Assembly: GCF_035083965.1 (NCBI RefSeq)
Contig: NC_089732.1
Span: 16,285,424-16,349,423, forward strand
Length of the DNA stretch: 64,000 bases
Direction: 5' to 3'
Source: Branchiostoma lanceolatum
Taxonomy: Eukaryota > Chordata > Leptocardii > Amphioxiformes > Branchiostomatidae
Part shown: piece by piece, positions 53,792 through 64,000 of the stretch
Position numbering within the stretch: position 1 is the stretch's first letter
Layout: every line of letters starts with the position of its first letter
Notes under the pieces: generated by a model
What the model saw: only the letters and a program-made list of their open reading frames with translations
Told to the model about the DNA's origin: nothing
Database searches by the model: none
Position numbers and translations under genes: made by a program

Positions 53792-55288
53792 ACAAATCTT
53801 CAAATGGATTCTACTCCACCATTTTTTAACCAGCCGACCTGAAATTTGGTGTGGAAGTTAATATTGCAAAAACCCCAAGACCCTTTTTTAATTGTTGCGA
53901 AACAGGCCTTAAAATCATTTTTATGGAGGTTTTCTGGGGCATTTTTAGACAATTTTTATATTTTGGGCTCCTGTGCCGTGGTATTACAAGCAAATGACCT
54001 GTAATTCAGCACAAGGGTGCCTTGAACATGTTCCTACAGGATTTCAATCACATTTCTGGTGTACATCACTTCAAAATGCTTCGTTTTTGGGACTTTTGGA
54101 CCCATTTTCAGACCAAAAACGGGTCAAAAGTGCTGTCCCCGTTCCATGTTCTATCTAAGAATCCATGTTCTATCTAAGGTTCCGGGCGTTCTATTTGCTA
54201 CTGGCCGAAGAACATGAGTTCTTTTCTGGTTACCTGAGGTCATGTTGCAGGTAAACACGCAAGCCTTTGCGTCTCGCAGAACTTGTAGTAGGGGTTGTGC
54301 AGAGCCCGAAATTTGTTCTCCGGGCCCGTCAAAACCGAAAAATGCGCCAAATTCAAGGCGTACGATCTGATACATAACGGTCAAAAATCGCTTATATTTT
54401 TTATCAGTAGTTAAAAAAGGTTCTTAACTCAATATCTGTGAAAGATTTACTAAAATACCGTCAACCATAAGCGAGAAATCGCCCATCGGGTTACGCGCGT
54501 TTCGCCCGCGGGAGCAGGCGGACCCACTTTCCCGGTCTCGCACTTGAGTGTTACGTCACTCCTAAAGAAGAAAACTAGTCGCCAATTTGTAGCCAGCATT
54601 ACGAGCTACAAAATGATGTAAGTGGTCAAATTTTGATTTTTCAAATTGAAATTCCGGAGGGAGGTACCCCGTTAAAAAAATTTCAGCCACTGGTATCCTT
54701 GGAAAATTCAAGAGATTGTGGTTATTTTGGTACCAAATTCGCATATATTCGAGCCATGGTGGGCTCCGTAATCGGCTGATACTTTTACCATTGAGAGCCA
54801 GTTTTGGGAAGGAAGCAAGATGGTGGACGGCGGCCCGGGCGCTACTGACCCCTGTAGTTCAGAGCCGATTACGTCGTCATCGGGCCAAAATACGGACACT
54901 TCTACCACCCAAATGCCAGGTAATGTCTTTTTCCAAGTCTTTACGTAGTTTTTATGTGGGTTTTGGGTTATTTTTATGTCAAATTTGGCCGCATGATTAT
55001 CGGTAAACACTGTTGTTTTGTATGCCGCATGGTAGCTCAAATAATTTGAATTTGCCGTTTTAATACGTGGATTTTCGTGCCAGTGGTTGCATGTATGATT
55101 ACTATAAATCATTTTCAACGCCCTATGGATGCATTTGGTTCCTGTTTTTTTTTTTGCTAGTGCCGTAATCTAAACTTAAAATGAAGAAAACTGTACTTGC
55201 TATCCTCACCTTCTGACGTCACTGCTAGGGGGAGGGGGGCGGCGGGGATACCAAGCTGCCCTCTACTCGAGTCGTAGTTTCCGTTGTA
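53792..55288. other. No gene recognised
   Basis: AT-rich, then moderately GC-rich sequence, with 'ccatgttctatctaag' repeated twice at 54143-54178. Nothing resembling a protein family was seen. Confidence 0.5.
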
Positions 55289-56300
55289 ATTATCTTCGCC
55301 GAGTACTTGTACTCGGAGAAGATTATGTTTTCGGTTGAGAAATGTGTTGGGTGGGTCTGTATGTATGTCAAGAGCATAACTCAAGAAAGCTTCGATGAAT
55401 CTTTATGATTTTTGGTAGGTGTGTAGTGATTGTGCAAAGGAAGGTCAAGTTCGAAAATGGTTCACCTTGCGTTTTTCAACAGTACTGCAGCGTATTTTGC
55501 ATTTTTTGGTGTTTGTATGTAGGCAAAAAAAGTGACGGAAACGTTGATGGATCTTCATGATTTTTTGTAGTTGTGTAGATGTTGTAGAAACGGAGGTCAA
55601 GTTCAAAAATGATCTATCTGGCGCTTTTCTACAGTACTGCAGCATGCTTTGTGTGTACGTGAGTTTGTATGTCACCAACATAACTCGAGGAGCTGTTGAC
55701 AGCTGTGCATGATATTAAGTGGATAGGCAGGGGTGTCAAAGAGGAAGGTCAAGTTCGATAATGGGCCTCCTAGCGGATATCTAAGGTACTGCAGCGGAGC
55801 TTCAAAGTTTGAGACCAAATTTTCTGGAGGCGTCAGGTTCATCATTTTAAGGTGGTAGATAGCTTCTGGAACAGCAAGTGACTGGTGTAAATTAAGGCCC
55901 CCTAGCTGCTTGTTTGGAACTGCAGTTGGCATTTTTGTTGTTACCTTTGAAGACGAATAAATCCAGCAGGGATTGATGGATTATCATAATTTATGGCATG
56001 CGAATAGTTTGGGTGATGCTTTACATTGTTGAATACTTATCATGCAAATAAGGAAATAATTTGCATAATAAATGAGGAAACTTTATCAATTCACCAAAAG
56101 CTTGTAGTCAAATTTCATGCAAGTGCTATAGTCATAATTTTTATGTGGTTTATAGCTCTTGGGGCAGGGAGTAAGTGATGTAAGTTTAGACCCCCTAGTG
56201 GCTTAGAACTGCAGTGGGCTTTTTTTTATGTTACCTTTGGAGGCAAATATCTCGGGTAGGGTTTGATGAATTTGCATTGTTTTTGACAGGTAGCCTATTG
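55289..56300 (+). repeat. Family B repeat, longest copy
   Basis: Closely matches 1118-1920, including the terminal hairpin and successive 'ggaaggtcaagttcga...ctgcag' blocks. The internal blocks are themselves similar to one another at a spacing of about 150 bp. Confidence 0.75.
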
Positions 56301-57283
56301 AGGTAATGATTAACAAATCTAGATGTATGAAATTGTAATCAGGGTATAATTAAGTGGTGAAATAGGCTTGTTTATAATTGCGTTAAAGTACCTCTTGTCG
56401 ACCTACATCTAAGGACAACACCTGTTTGTCACTTGGGCTCAAGATTGATGCTCTGCATTCCTTATATGGGTCAGGCAGCACCACATCACCCACTTGGGGG
56501 GAGCTAACATCAACAAACACAGGAGGTCAATCCTACACAGCTCCATACAAGTAGATACCACAGTCACTAAACTATCGACCACAGTCAACAGACCACACTC
56601 CTTGCCTGAAGCAGCCTTTATCGATAGACTACAAAAACTTCATACATCAACTTCTAAGTGCCATCTTGACAATTATCCTTGGTAATTTCAATTTCAACCT
56701 CTTCCTCCCCAAATCCTTATAATTAGTAACGGGACAGTTCAAGCTCCACTGACAATAGTACCCTTCTAGATCACTTTTACGTCCGAGGACATGTACAAGA
56801 CAGTATCAGAGTTACTGTAATCATCATCATCTTCTGTGTTGCCTTGATATACCAACAAACTGTCAATTGATAGACTCAACTTAATATATGAGGTAACATT
56901 ATAAACATAATAGACTTAAGAACTCTATAAAACACCGTACTCTGCACTCTTTATAGAAACCCTTGATTATTCGGCGAAGATATGTGTTTGTGGAACTCTA
57001 GATCTAGTTTATTTTATTAGTAGAAGTATAAACCTCACTTAACAGAACTATGCTGGTCTGTTAAGTTTATTAAGTTGTTACATTTATAATGAATGATAGC
57101 CTTTATTATTGTATGCAATTACCAGTACTACTTAGTATATATGTATGATAGCTAATGGAGGAAATAAAGTACCCAAGTATCCAAGTTTCATATTTATCTC
57201 ATCATAGATTGTTTGAAATGTGTGTCTGCCATGAATGTATTATATAGTTTGAATTTCAACAGACGTTTTCTCTTTTGACACAG

Positions 57284-57344
57284 GAATGAAGAGAGTGAAG
57301 AGGAGGAAAGTGATGAAGAACCAACAGAACTGCCAGTGAACTAG
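57284..57344 (+). CDS. Possible terminal acidic exon
   Basis: Acceptor cttttgacacag, then NEESEEEESDEEPTELPVN-stop. Good acceptor and a clean stop, with AATAAA 270 bp downstream at 57615. It could be the last exon of the kelch-type gene, but the phases of the two exons do not match directly. Confidence 0.4.
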
Positions 57345-59009
57345 AAGACGAGACTAGATATTCTATTTGCCGTAAATAACTTTGTAGTTTTGGTACATAA
57401 CGAAAGAGAACTTCAGTAACTTCTACCCTTGTAGAGATCAGCATGTGTGTCTTGGTTATCTCAGCTGGATAGAGAAACCATACAAAAAGTAGATTTAGCT
57501 TTTGTAGTTGATTCAACTGTAGAAATAGTTCCAGACCAGAGAAGCAATGGCCACCTATTCCATGATCCAGTTGTCTGATTCCCGTAAAATTGAAATGTAA
57601 TACATGAACAATACAATAAATACATGTACTTTGCCACTCAACTGCCCTGCAACAAGAAACGAAAGTCCTGCAGTGAAAAAAGGGGAAGAGATGAAATGAA
57701 TGCTGGATATTGAGTTGTCGGACCAATATTGCAGATTGTACAATGTATGATATCAGTGTGTACAAATGTAAATATATAGCATTGGGTAATACATGTAGTT
57801 CAATATTTCTGGATCAGATTATATTTTTGAGGCTAGATTTGAAATCAGCATGTGTCTAAACCTCTGTGTACCGAGTTTTTTTCTTTTATCTTCAAGTATA
57901 TGGAAGATATGGCAAGTTGCATATTTAATTAGCGGACGCGCATCTTATTACCTCAGGAAATCAATTATTCATCAAAATTCATAATTTCTGAAGCAGATAT
58001 TTAGATTTTATGGCCATTTTTAAATTCAGCATGTTACAGAACCCATGTAGGCCAAGTTGTTTCCTTGTATATTGTACGGTTACAGAGATATCGCAATCTT
58101 GCATATTAAAGATGTCCTGTGCCCATTTTCCCACTTTTGGTGATATTTTGAGATGAGAAATCTAAAGAAATGATGAGGGCAAAGCTGCAAGCTTTAAGGA
58201 CTTGTTAATATCATTGTAAATAAAGAGAATGCAGCTTATTTGGTGCTTCTGTTGTGAATTATTACTGAGTTATGACAGTTTTAAAACATTACATTTCAAC
58301 GGTTTTTACGGATTCCGGAGAATTTGAGGACTAATTCTCAGACCTTTGAAGGGCCGTAACTCGCTAATGGTATGTCCGATTTTGTTGAAACAAAAACCAT
58401 TCTGTTTCTTTTACAAATACCTATCAGATGACAACCATTTTAAAAATAGATGAAGAGTTTGAAATTTTTGTTTTTGCAAGGGTGATTCTGGAACAGTCAA
58501 TTTATCCATCGGGAGGGAGATTGGCAAAGTATGATGCTCTCGCAAATGTTACCTTCCAACATGCAGTTAATATTTCGATTTGCCCAGGAGTTATTTTGGG
58601 ACAGCCCACTTCTTGCATGAGGAGGAGTATGGGCAAAACATGCTGTATTTGCTCAGGGGCAAATGACTGCCTTTCTAGTTTTGTATATCTCTGTCTAAGC
58701 TACCTGCATACTAAGTATCATATTGACACTCCTATAATTTTCCAATTAGATGAGATATGGTGTTTTGCATCAATGATGCAAATTAGGAATTTATTTGCAT
58801 AATTGGTATCTGTTGATGATCCACTTTCCATAAATTACATACCTTACATGTATTTGAGTCTGATAATGGAGAACACTGCAAATATAGATTTTCCTCATTA
58901 GCTATGCAAATAAAGTCCCAATTAGCATAATAGCACTTCATTGTGTATATCTCTATCTAAGCTACCTGCATACTAAATATCATGGAAACCCGTTGTTCCT
59001 TTGTTCAGT

Positions 59010-59392
59010 TATTCTCCTCAGAACATTTTCACAAAAACGCCCATGCAGTTCAAGCGGAAGCTGCTAGGAGGCCCAAACCTACAACACCTCTTTATTACAT
59101 CACAAGCTATCTGCAACCCAAAAATCAAGACCACAGCACGTCCAGGTCAAAAGATACAAAAAAAGTTCTGCTGCAGTACCAAGGTCACATACCAGGGGGC
59201 CCAAAATCGACCTTGAATTTCGGCTTCACAACACCCGCCCACATACCTTATATCATTGTAATCCATCAAGAGGCTCTTGAGTTATACTGACTGGAGTGGT
59301 GCGGAAAGACAAACAGACAAACAAACAAACAGACAGACAAACAGACACACCCAAAACTATATCTCCATTTTTCATGGAGATAATAAAACAAC
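59010..59392 (-). repeat. Family B-related repeat, reverse fragment
   Basis: Carries the 'gctgcagtaccaaggtcac...gaccttgaatttc' pattern seen in other copies. It ends with a run of (acagacaaacaa) and TCTCCATTTTTCATGGAGA. Confidence 0.5.
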
Positions 59393-59577
59393 TATAAAAC
59401 AGGTCCTTTGAGCCCAGGGTCAAATCAAGAACATGTACATGTATTAGATTTTTTTTTTACTTCCGAATCGGTTTTTGACAGGCAAGGACGACAATGCACT
59501 GCACTCAATTCTTTATAACTTATATTAACAGTGCCACGTACAGATGATAACATACCCATTTTAATTTTTATACACTT

Positions 59578-59705
59578 GGGCGAAGTGAGGAAAGTCGTGT
59601 AAAGTGCCTTTCCCAAAGGCACAACATCGGTGGCGTCAGGGAGATTGGAACTTGGGACCTCTTGGTTCTGAGTCGAACACCCTGCCGTTACGCTACACGA
59701 CCCCA
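59578..59705 (-). repeat. tRNA-derived SINE, reverse copy
   Basis: On the minus strand: GGTCGTGTAGCGTAACGGCA (A-box region), B-box AAGTTCCAATC, then 'tttgggaaaggcactttacacgactttcctcac'. Same architecture as the 3320 copy. Confidence 0.6.
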
Positions 59706-60487
59706 CTTATAATTAGATTTGTGAACTGATGATATCTACATCATCCCAAAACAGACGTACCGATAATCTCTAGCCGGGATTTTATTTTCAACAGGTTGCA
59801 GCTAACATTGCAGATGCTAAATAAAGGAAGAAGGCTCCATGTACTAGCAAATTAGCAGCAGGTAAAACCTACAGTGACACGATATGTACGCTTCATATCA
59901 TTTGCATCTAGGCTATTGAGCGCCAGTACCTTTGGCATAATTGTGATGTTATGCCCTGTTCCTAAGTCATATTTGTTGATATAACTACTTAATTTTGCTA
60001 CACTAGGGTCCTGCGGAAGATCATGAGTTTTCATATGGTTCCGGGTAACATTCAAGAAAATCCTAGCAAAGACTTTAATCATATTCGCAACTGATGATAT
60101 CATCCACATTAGGTATACTGGGCAGGTACTCTGACATGCAATTACAATGCGAAGTTATTGAAAACATGTAGATCATATATATAATTGAAACTGTTGGCTA
60201 AGCTTTTGGGTCCCATCTTCAAGATTACAACACACATGCAGATCCCTCTAACACATGGACCTTTTTCTAACTTATCATAAAAACCATCTGGGTTTTACAA
60301 TATTCCACCGGGTCTATATTAAAAGACGATCACAGAAAAGTGTTACTTGTTCTTCTCATTCTTACACCAACCTACTATTGATCTTTTGAATCCTGGCTAA
60401 TTCTTTGTGACTATTCATCTATTTCTGTCATTCCGAGGACTCAGGACCCCAAGCTGTCTGTTGGACCGAGGGCCGGGAACTCTGGGC

Positions 60488-60568
60488 TCACTGTGCCTTT
60501 GGCTTCGACCCCACGATGCTGAGCTGACTGACGATACAGTCCGACGGTGTCTTCATCTCGAAGGTCAG
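60488..60568 (-). CDS. DOC-domain gene, last exon
   Basis: Minus-strand acceptor ccttcgtacag, then LTFEMKTPSDCIVSQLSIVG and SKPKAQ-stop (TGA at 60488-60490). It supplies the final beta strand of the DOC jelly roll. Confidence 0.82.
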   Translation of the reverse strand: MTFEMKTPSDCIVSQLSIVGSKPKAQ

Positions 60569-63500
60569 CTGTACGAAGGACTGGATGAGCAAAGAAAAAA
60601 AATGGTATTCAAAAGTTAATTTAGTTTAGAACGGTGACTTTTTAGTGGTTTGTCAACTAGTGCCTTAGTTACCATGACCCTGTTTGAAATACATGGAATA
60701 GTACGCAGTAATCAATCGTACGTACTGGCACCTGTTGAGAGAACTTTGGTATGGATGTTGTGTTATAACATGGTTTAACTTGCTCAATTATAAATACATG
60801 AAATTGATCTTATGACTACCCTAGTATCATGTGCATGTTGTGCTTGAATATTTAGAAGTGCACGGGACAATATAGAGCTTTTTCCTGCAATAGTGATAGT
60901 TGTCGGAGTGCTTAAACACCAAAAGACAAGTGCGTGGTTTTAAAGGTTATTTTCACCTTTTCTGCCTCTATGTTGAGGGTGATGTCTCGCTGTTCCTCGC
61001 CGATGGACACCGTCTCCAGGGCGGCCATGTTGTCGAAGTCCTCCCCAGTCAAGACGACGACTTTCTCCGGCTTGTGGTTCTCTGTCCACTTGTCCGGTGG
61101 TTGGGGAACGAGAGACAGTCGGAGGGTTCTAGCCTGGACGCCGGGCATCAGCTGAAGGCGCACCCAGTGCTACAACAGATGAGAAAAGGCATCGTGCATG
61201 TAAGGGTTGACATTGCAATCTGGTAAAATCAATGATTCTACCGGTAGACATCTCGCGATCGAAGAGTGTACTTTTTTTCGAAACAATGTCATGTGGACTT
61301 ACGCTTAAAGGCACCGTCAAACCCAGAAGGAGTGTTCTGGTTCAATTAATAACATTTTTTTTAAATCCAACAACGTATTGACAATTCGACCTTGAACCTG
61401 ATCTAGGCGGCAGTTGCATTATACAGCATCGATATTCTGATAACCCCCGAGTACTCTTCAGATTAATCACAGCCAAGTGAAACATGTTATATCGTAAACA
61501 ACCATTGGCCAAACTTCAACTTGGCGGGCTCGTAAGAGATATTGGGTTGAGCTTGAAAACTTCTTATACCTTTACAATGTGTTTCTTTATACTCGTTTAT
61601 CAACTTATAGCCTTATTAATTAGTAACTGTATGTTCCACTTGCTTTGGATCAAAAATGGACGTTGATCTTTGTCAATCACCCCGTTAAAACCCATACTTT
61701 AAGACTTGAAAAATGTCCCTCACAAAAATGGGGCGCTCTTAAAAAATATAGACTCGTTGTTGAAAATAATGTGTCGGGCTTGTGTTTGAAGTTATTCATT
61801 AATTCCCACCCTTAGAAACTTAATTCTTTAATTGCGTTGACCCATAAATTGACCTGGAACTTCAGCAATTATCCCATAGGATCCAATACCTAAGATGATT
61901 CCCATCATGCATCACACCCCATGTTTCTGCATGAAGGGGCACCCTGGATTACAAATGGTTCATTTATTTGTTCATCTGCGAATTTTCTTTTCACCTTTGG
62001 TTGATTTTGAATTCATAAAAATGTGGTCTTTTGCAAAATAACATCCGTCTCTGCGCTTGACTATGCCTTTAAAAGACAGGCAGAATTTTTGAACTTCGAT
62101 TCGTGTCACTTTAGAACACTGGATTGACTTGAAAATAAGGACATATATATGGGAGGCCACCCTAACATATTTCTGACATTCGGTTAGATTTTCTTGCCCT
62201 GAAAGTGTTGGGCCTGCCGTCGATCAGACTGTTTTCGTTGTTATAGACATACTGTTGATTTTGGTGATAACTGGAGGCTATTATGGCTGTCAATGGCAAC
62301 AAACAATGAAGTATCATGTCAACCTTTCAAACAATGAAGTATGATGTCAACCTGTCAAACAATGAAGTATGATGTCAACCTGTCAAACAATGAAGTATCA
62401 TGTCAAGCTGTCAAACAATGAAGTATTATGTCAACCTGTCAAACAATGAAGTATCATGTCAAGCTGTCAAACAATGAAGTATCATGTCAAGCTGTCAAAC
62501 AATGAAGTATCATGTCAACCTGTCAAACAATGAAGTATCATGTCAAGCTGTCAAACAATGAAGTATCATGTCAACCTGTCAAACAATGAAGTATCATGTC
62601 AAGCTGTCAAACAATGAAGTATCATGTCAAGCTGTCAAACAATGAAGTATCATGTCAAGCTGTCAAACAATGAAGTCTGATGTCAACCTGTCAAACAATG
62701 AAGTATTATGTATACCTTTCAAACAATGAAGTATCATGTCAAGCTGTCAAACAATGAAGTATCATGTCAACCTGTCAAACAATGAAGTATCATGTCAAGC
62801 TGTCAAACAATGAAGTATCATGTCAAGCTGTCAAACAATGAAGTATCATGTCAAGCTGTCAAACAATGAAGTCTGATGTCAACCTGTCAAACAATGAAGT
62901 ATTATGTAAACCTTTCAAACAATGAAGTATCATGTCAAGCTGTCAAACAATGAAGTATCATGTCAACCTGTCAAACAATGAAGTATCATGTCAAGCTGTC
63001 AAACAATGAAGTATCATGTCAAGCTGTCAAACAATGAAGTATCATGTCAAGCTGTCAAACAATGAAGTATCATGTCAAGCTGTCAAACAATGAAGTATCA
63101 TGTCAACCTGTCAAACAATGAAGTATCATGTCAACCTGTCAAACAATGAAGTATCATGTCAAGCTGTCAAACAATGAAGTATCATGTCAAGCTGTCAAAC
63201 AATGAAGTCTGATGTCAACCTGTCAAACAATGAAGTATTATGTAAACCTTTCAAACAATGAAGTATCATGTCAAGCTGTCAAACAATGAAGTATCATGTC
63301 AACCTGTCAAACAATGAAGTAGTATGTCAACCTGTCAAACAATGAAGTAGTATGTCAACCTGTCAAACAATGAAGTATCATGTCAAGCTTTCAAACAATG
63401 AAGTATCATGTCAACCTGTCAAGCAATGAAGTATTATGTCAACCTTTCAATGAAGTATCATGTCAAGCTTTCAAACAATGAAGTTTTATGTCAAGCTTTC

Positions 63501-63890
63501 AAACAATGAAGTATTATGTCAACCTTTCAAACAATGAAGTATCATGTCAACCTTTCAAATCAGTATAGTGCTACCTCAAAACGGTACGACACTTTAGGTA
63601 CCATTGCCAACGTGGAGATTATTCTCACACTGGAAACTTGAAGTCCTGTTATGCTCTCTGAGATTTTATGGAACAGATGTTCTATCGTACCTGGGCTTCG
63701 AGGCCGCTGTTGCTGTGCCAGTACGTCTCGGGCCTGCCGTCGATCAGGTTGTTCTCGTTGTAAGAGACATACTGTTGATTTTGGTGATAATAGCCAAGAC
63801 GGTGATATTGTTGGTAGTGCGGGTTATGCTGTGTGAAGGAAGATGAAGCTGACAGCACTTGCACACACTCGTACCAAGATTGGGTGAGTG
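60488..63890 (-). CDS. 3' end of a gene ending in a DOC/APC10-like domain
   Basis: Three minus-strand exons join in phase (63691-63890, 60957-61169, 60488-60568). They encode a galactose-binding-like DOC domain: NLIDGRPETYWHSNSGLEAQ, HWVRLQLMPGVQARTLRL, PEKVVVLTGEDFDN, and a last strand ending VSQLSIVGSKPKAQ-stop. DG...YW.S.G..QHW.RL...pgv is the DOC signature shared by APC10 and several ubiquitin-ligase proteins. Here the domain is at the C-terminus. The rest of the gene lies beyond the right edge, so the family cannot be named. Confidence 0.85.
60957..61169 (-). CDS. DOC-domain gene, penultimate exon
   Basis: Minus-strand acceptor atctgttgtag, donor GAAAAG|gtgaaa, phase 0-0, 71 codons. It contains HWVRLQLMPGVQARTLRL, LVPQPPDKWTENHKPEKVVV and DITLNIEAEK. 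Confidence 0.9.
62210..62271 (-). repeat. Partial copy of the DOC exon
   Basis: 'gggcctgccgtcgatcag' then 'acatactgttgattttggtgataa' repeats the middle of the exon at 63730-63790 (codons for YHQNQQYV and LIDGRP) with a few substitutions. It has no splice sites. Confidence 0.88.
62295..63562. repeat. 28-bp minisatellite, about 45 copies
   Basis: The unit is AACAATGAAGTATCATGTCA plus AGCTGTCA or ACCTGTCA. Variant units (GTCTGATG followed by TATTATGTAAACCTT) recur at 62675, 62871 and 63207, that is 7 and 12 units apart. This shows higher-order duplication. Confidence 0.95.
63691..63890 (-). CDS. DOC-domain gene, third-last exon
   Basis: Minus-strand acceptor ttatttccag, donor GCCCAG|gtacga, phase 1 in and 0 out. 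It reads LTQSWYECVQVLSASSSFTQ, a His/Tyr/Gln-rich stretch (HNPHYQQYHRLGYYHQNQQY), then LIDGRPETYWHSNSGLEAQ. Confidence 0.87.
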
Positions 63891-64000
63891 CTGGAAATAA
63901 ATGTTACATGACGTTTGCAACAAGGCATCAGAAAGTCGAAGTTAACATAATAGTTCGTATACAGCGGAAAAAGCCTTTTTCCAAAAGGTTCAATTGATTC

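Larger units (their letters stand above)
57345..60487. other. No gene recognised
   Basis: AT-rich with repeat fragments (the 'aaattaggaatttatttgcataatt' type near 58780-58930, family B at 59010-59392, a SINE at 59578-59705). A minus-strand open stretch at 59850-60070 looks protein-like but could not be assigned. Confidence 0.5.

Noticed and set aside
53750..53842. Leu-rich continuation of the kelch exon
   Set aside because: It reads through a CTT/CTC simple repeat and a hairpin. The likely donor is before it.
57256..57765. 169-residue minus-strand ORF
   Set aside because: It has no family resemblance, and is antisense to the acidic terminal exon and its 3' region.
59852..60109. Minus-strand open stretch with a protein-like composition (LPQDPSVAKLSSYINKYDLG)
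   Set aside because: It could be a fragment of a mobile-element protein, but no family was recognised and no convincing splice sites link it to the DOC gene.
60407..60619. Plus-strand open stretch reading GPQAVCWTEGRELWAH ... in one frame
   Set aside because: It is antisense to the last exon of the DOC-domain gene, which has a clear acceptor, matching phase and stop on the minus strand.

Overview
The window looks like nuclear DNA of an invertebrate chordate, most likely an amphioxus (Branchiostoma). The genes are split into many short exons by canonical GT-AG introns. The introns are packed with tRNA-derived SINEs, CR1/L2-like LINE remnants, foldback MITEs and terminal-inverted-repeat elements. 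The main gene is an animal-type chitin synthase. The species assignment is inference from gene type and repeat style; no marker in the sequence proves it.

Positions 4270-40488 (+) hold one chitin synthase gene that I could assemble exon by exon. It has 29 coding exons that join in phase throughout, giving 1,690 codons before the stop. An upstream in-frame TAG (4243-4245) precedes the start ATG (4270), and the terminal TAA is at 40486-40488. The protein order is: N-terminal multi-pass membrane block; GT2 catalytic core ([35 protein letters not shown]); C-terminal membrane helices; WGTRE; two tandem SAM domains; two last helices; charged tail. Two extra modules sit on symmetric phase 1-1 exon cassettes. 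A complete F5/8 type C (discoidin) domain is inserted inside the catalytic core (exons 8-10). A cysteine-rich SAM-like domain with glycosylation sequons lies in a loop between membrane helices (exons 16-17). At least five exons are accompanied by tandem copies of their own splice junctions, and exon 15 carries an in-frame TGA.

Positions 43798-47481 (-) hold the 3' part of a patatin-like phospholipase gene, tail-to-tail with the chitin synthase. It contains the DGG half of the catalytic dyad and a possible 1-nt frameshift. Its nucleophile-elbow exons were not found. A non-autonomous hAT element with a perfect 8-bp target duplication sits just beyond its stop codon.

Positions 48.3-57.4 kb contain a piggyBac-like MITE remnant, a broken CR1/L2-like LINE (endonuclease to RT to 3' tail), a kelch-type exon (+) and a possible terminal acidic exon (+). 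Positions 60488-63890 (-) hold the last three exons of a gene ending in a DOC/APC10-like domain, which continues beyond the right edge. One of its introns is expanded by a 1.27-kb 28-bp minisatellite that lies between the exon and a partial copy of it.

The introns also hold a 1.73-kb palindrome (21991-23722) between the exons carrying the DXD and ED catalytic motifs, and many smaller foldbacks. No prokaryotic features, CRISPR arrays, rRNA or convincing stand-alone tRNA genes were seen.
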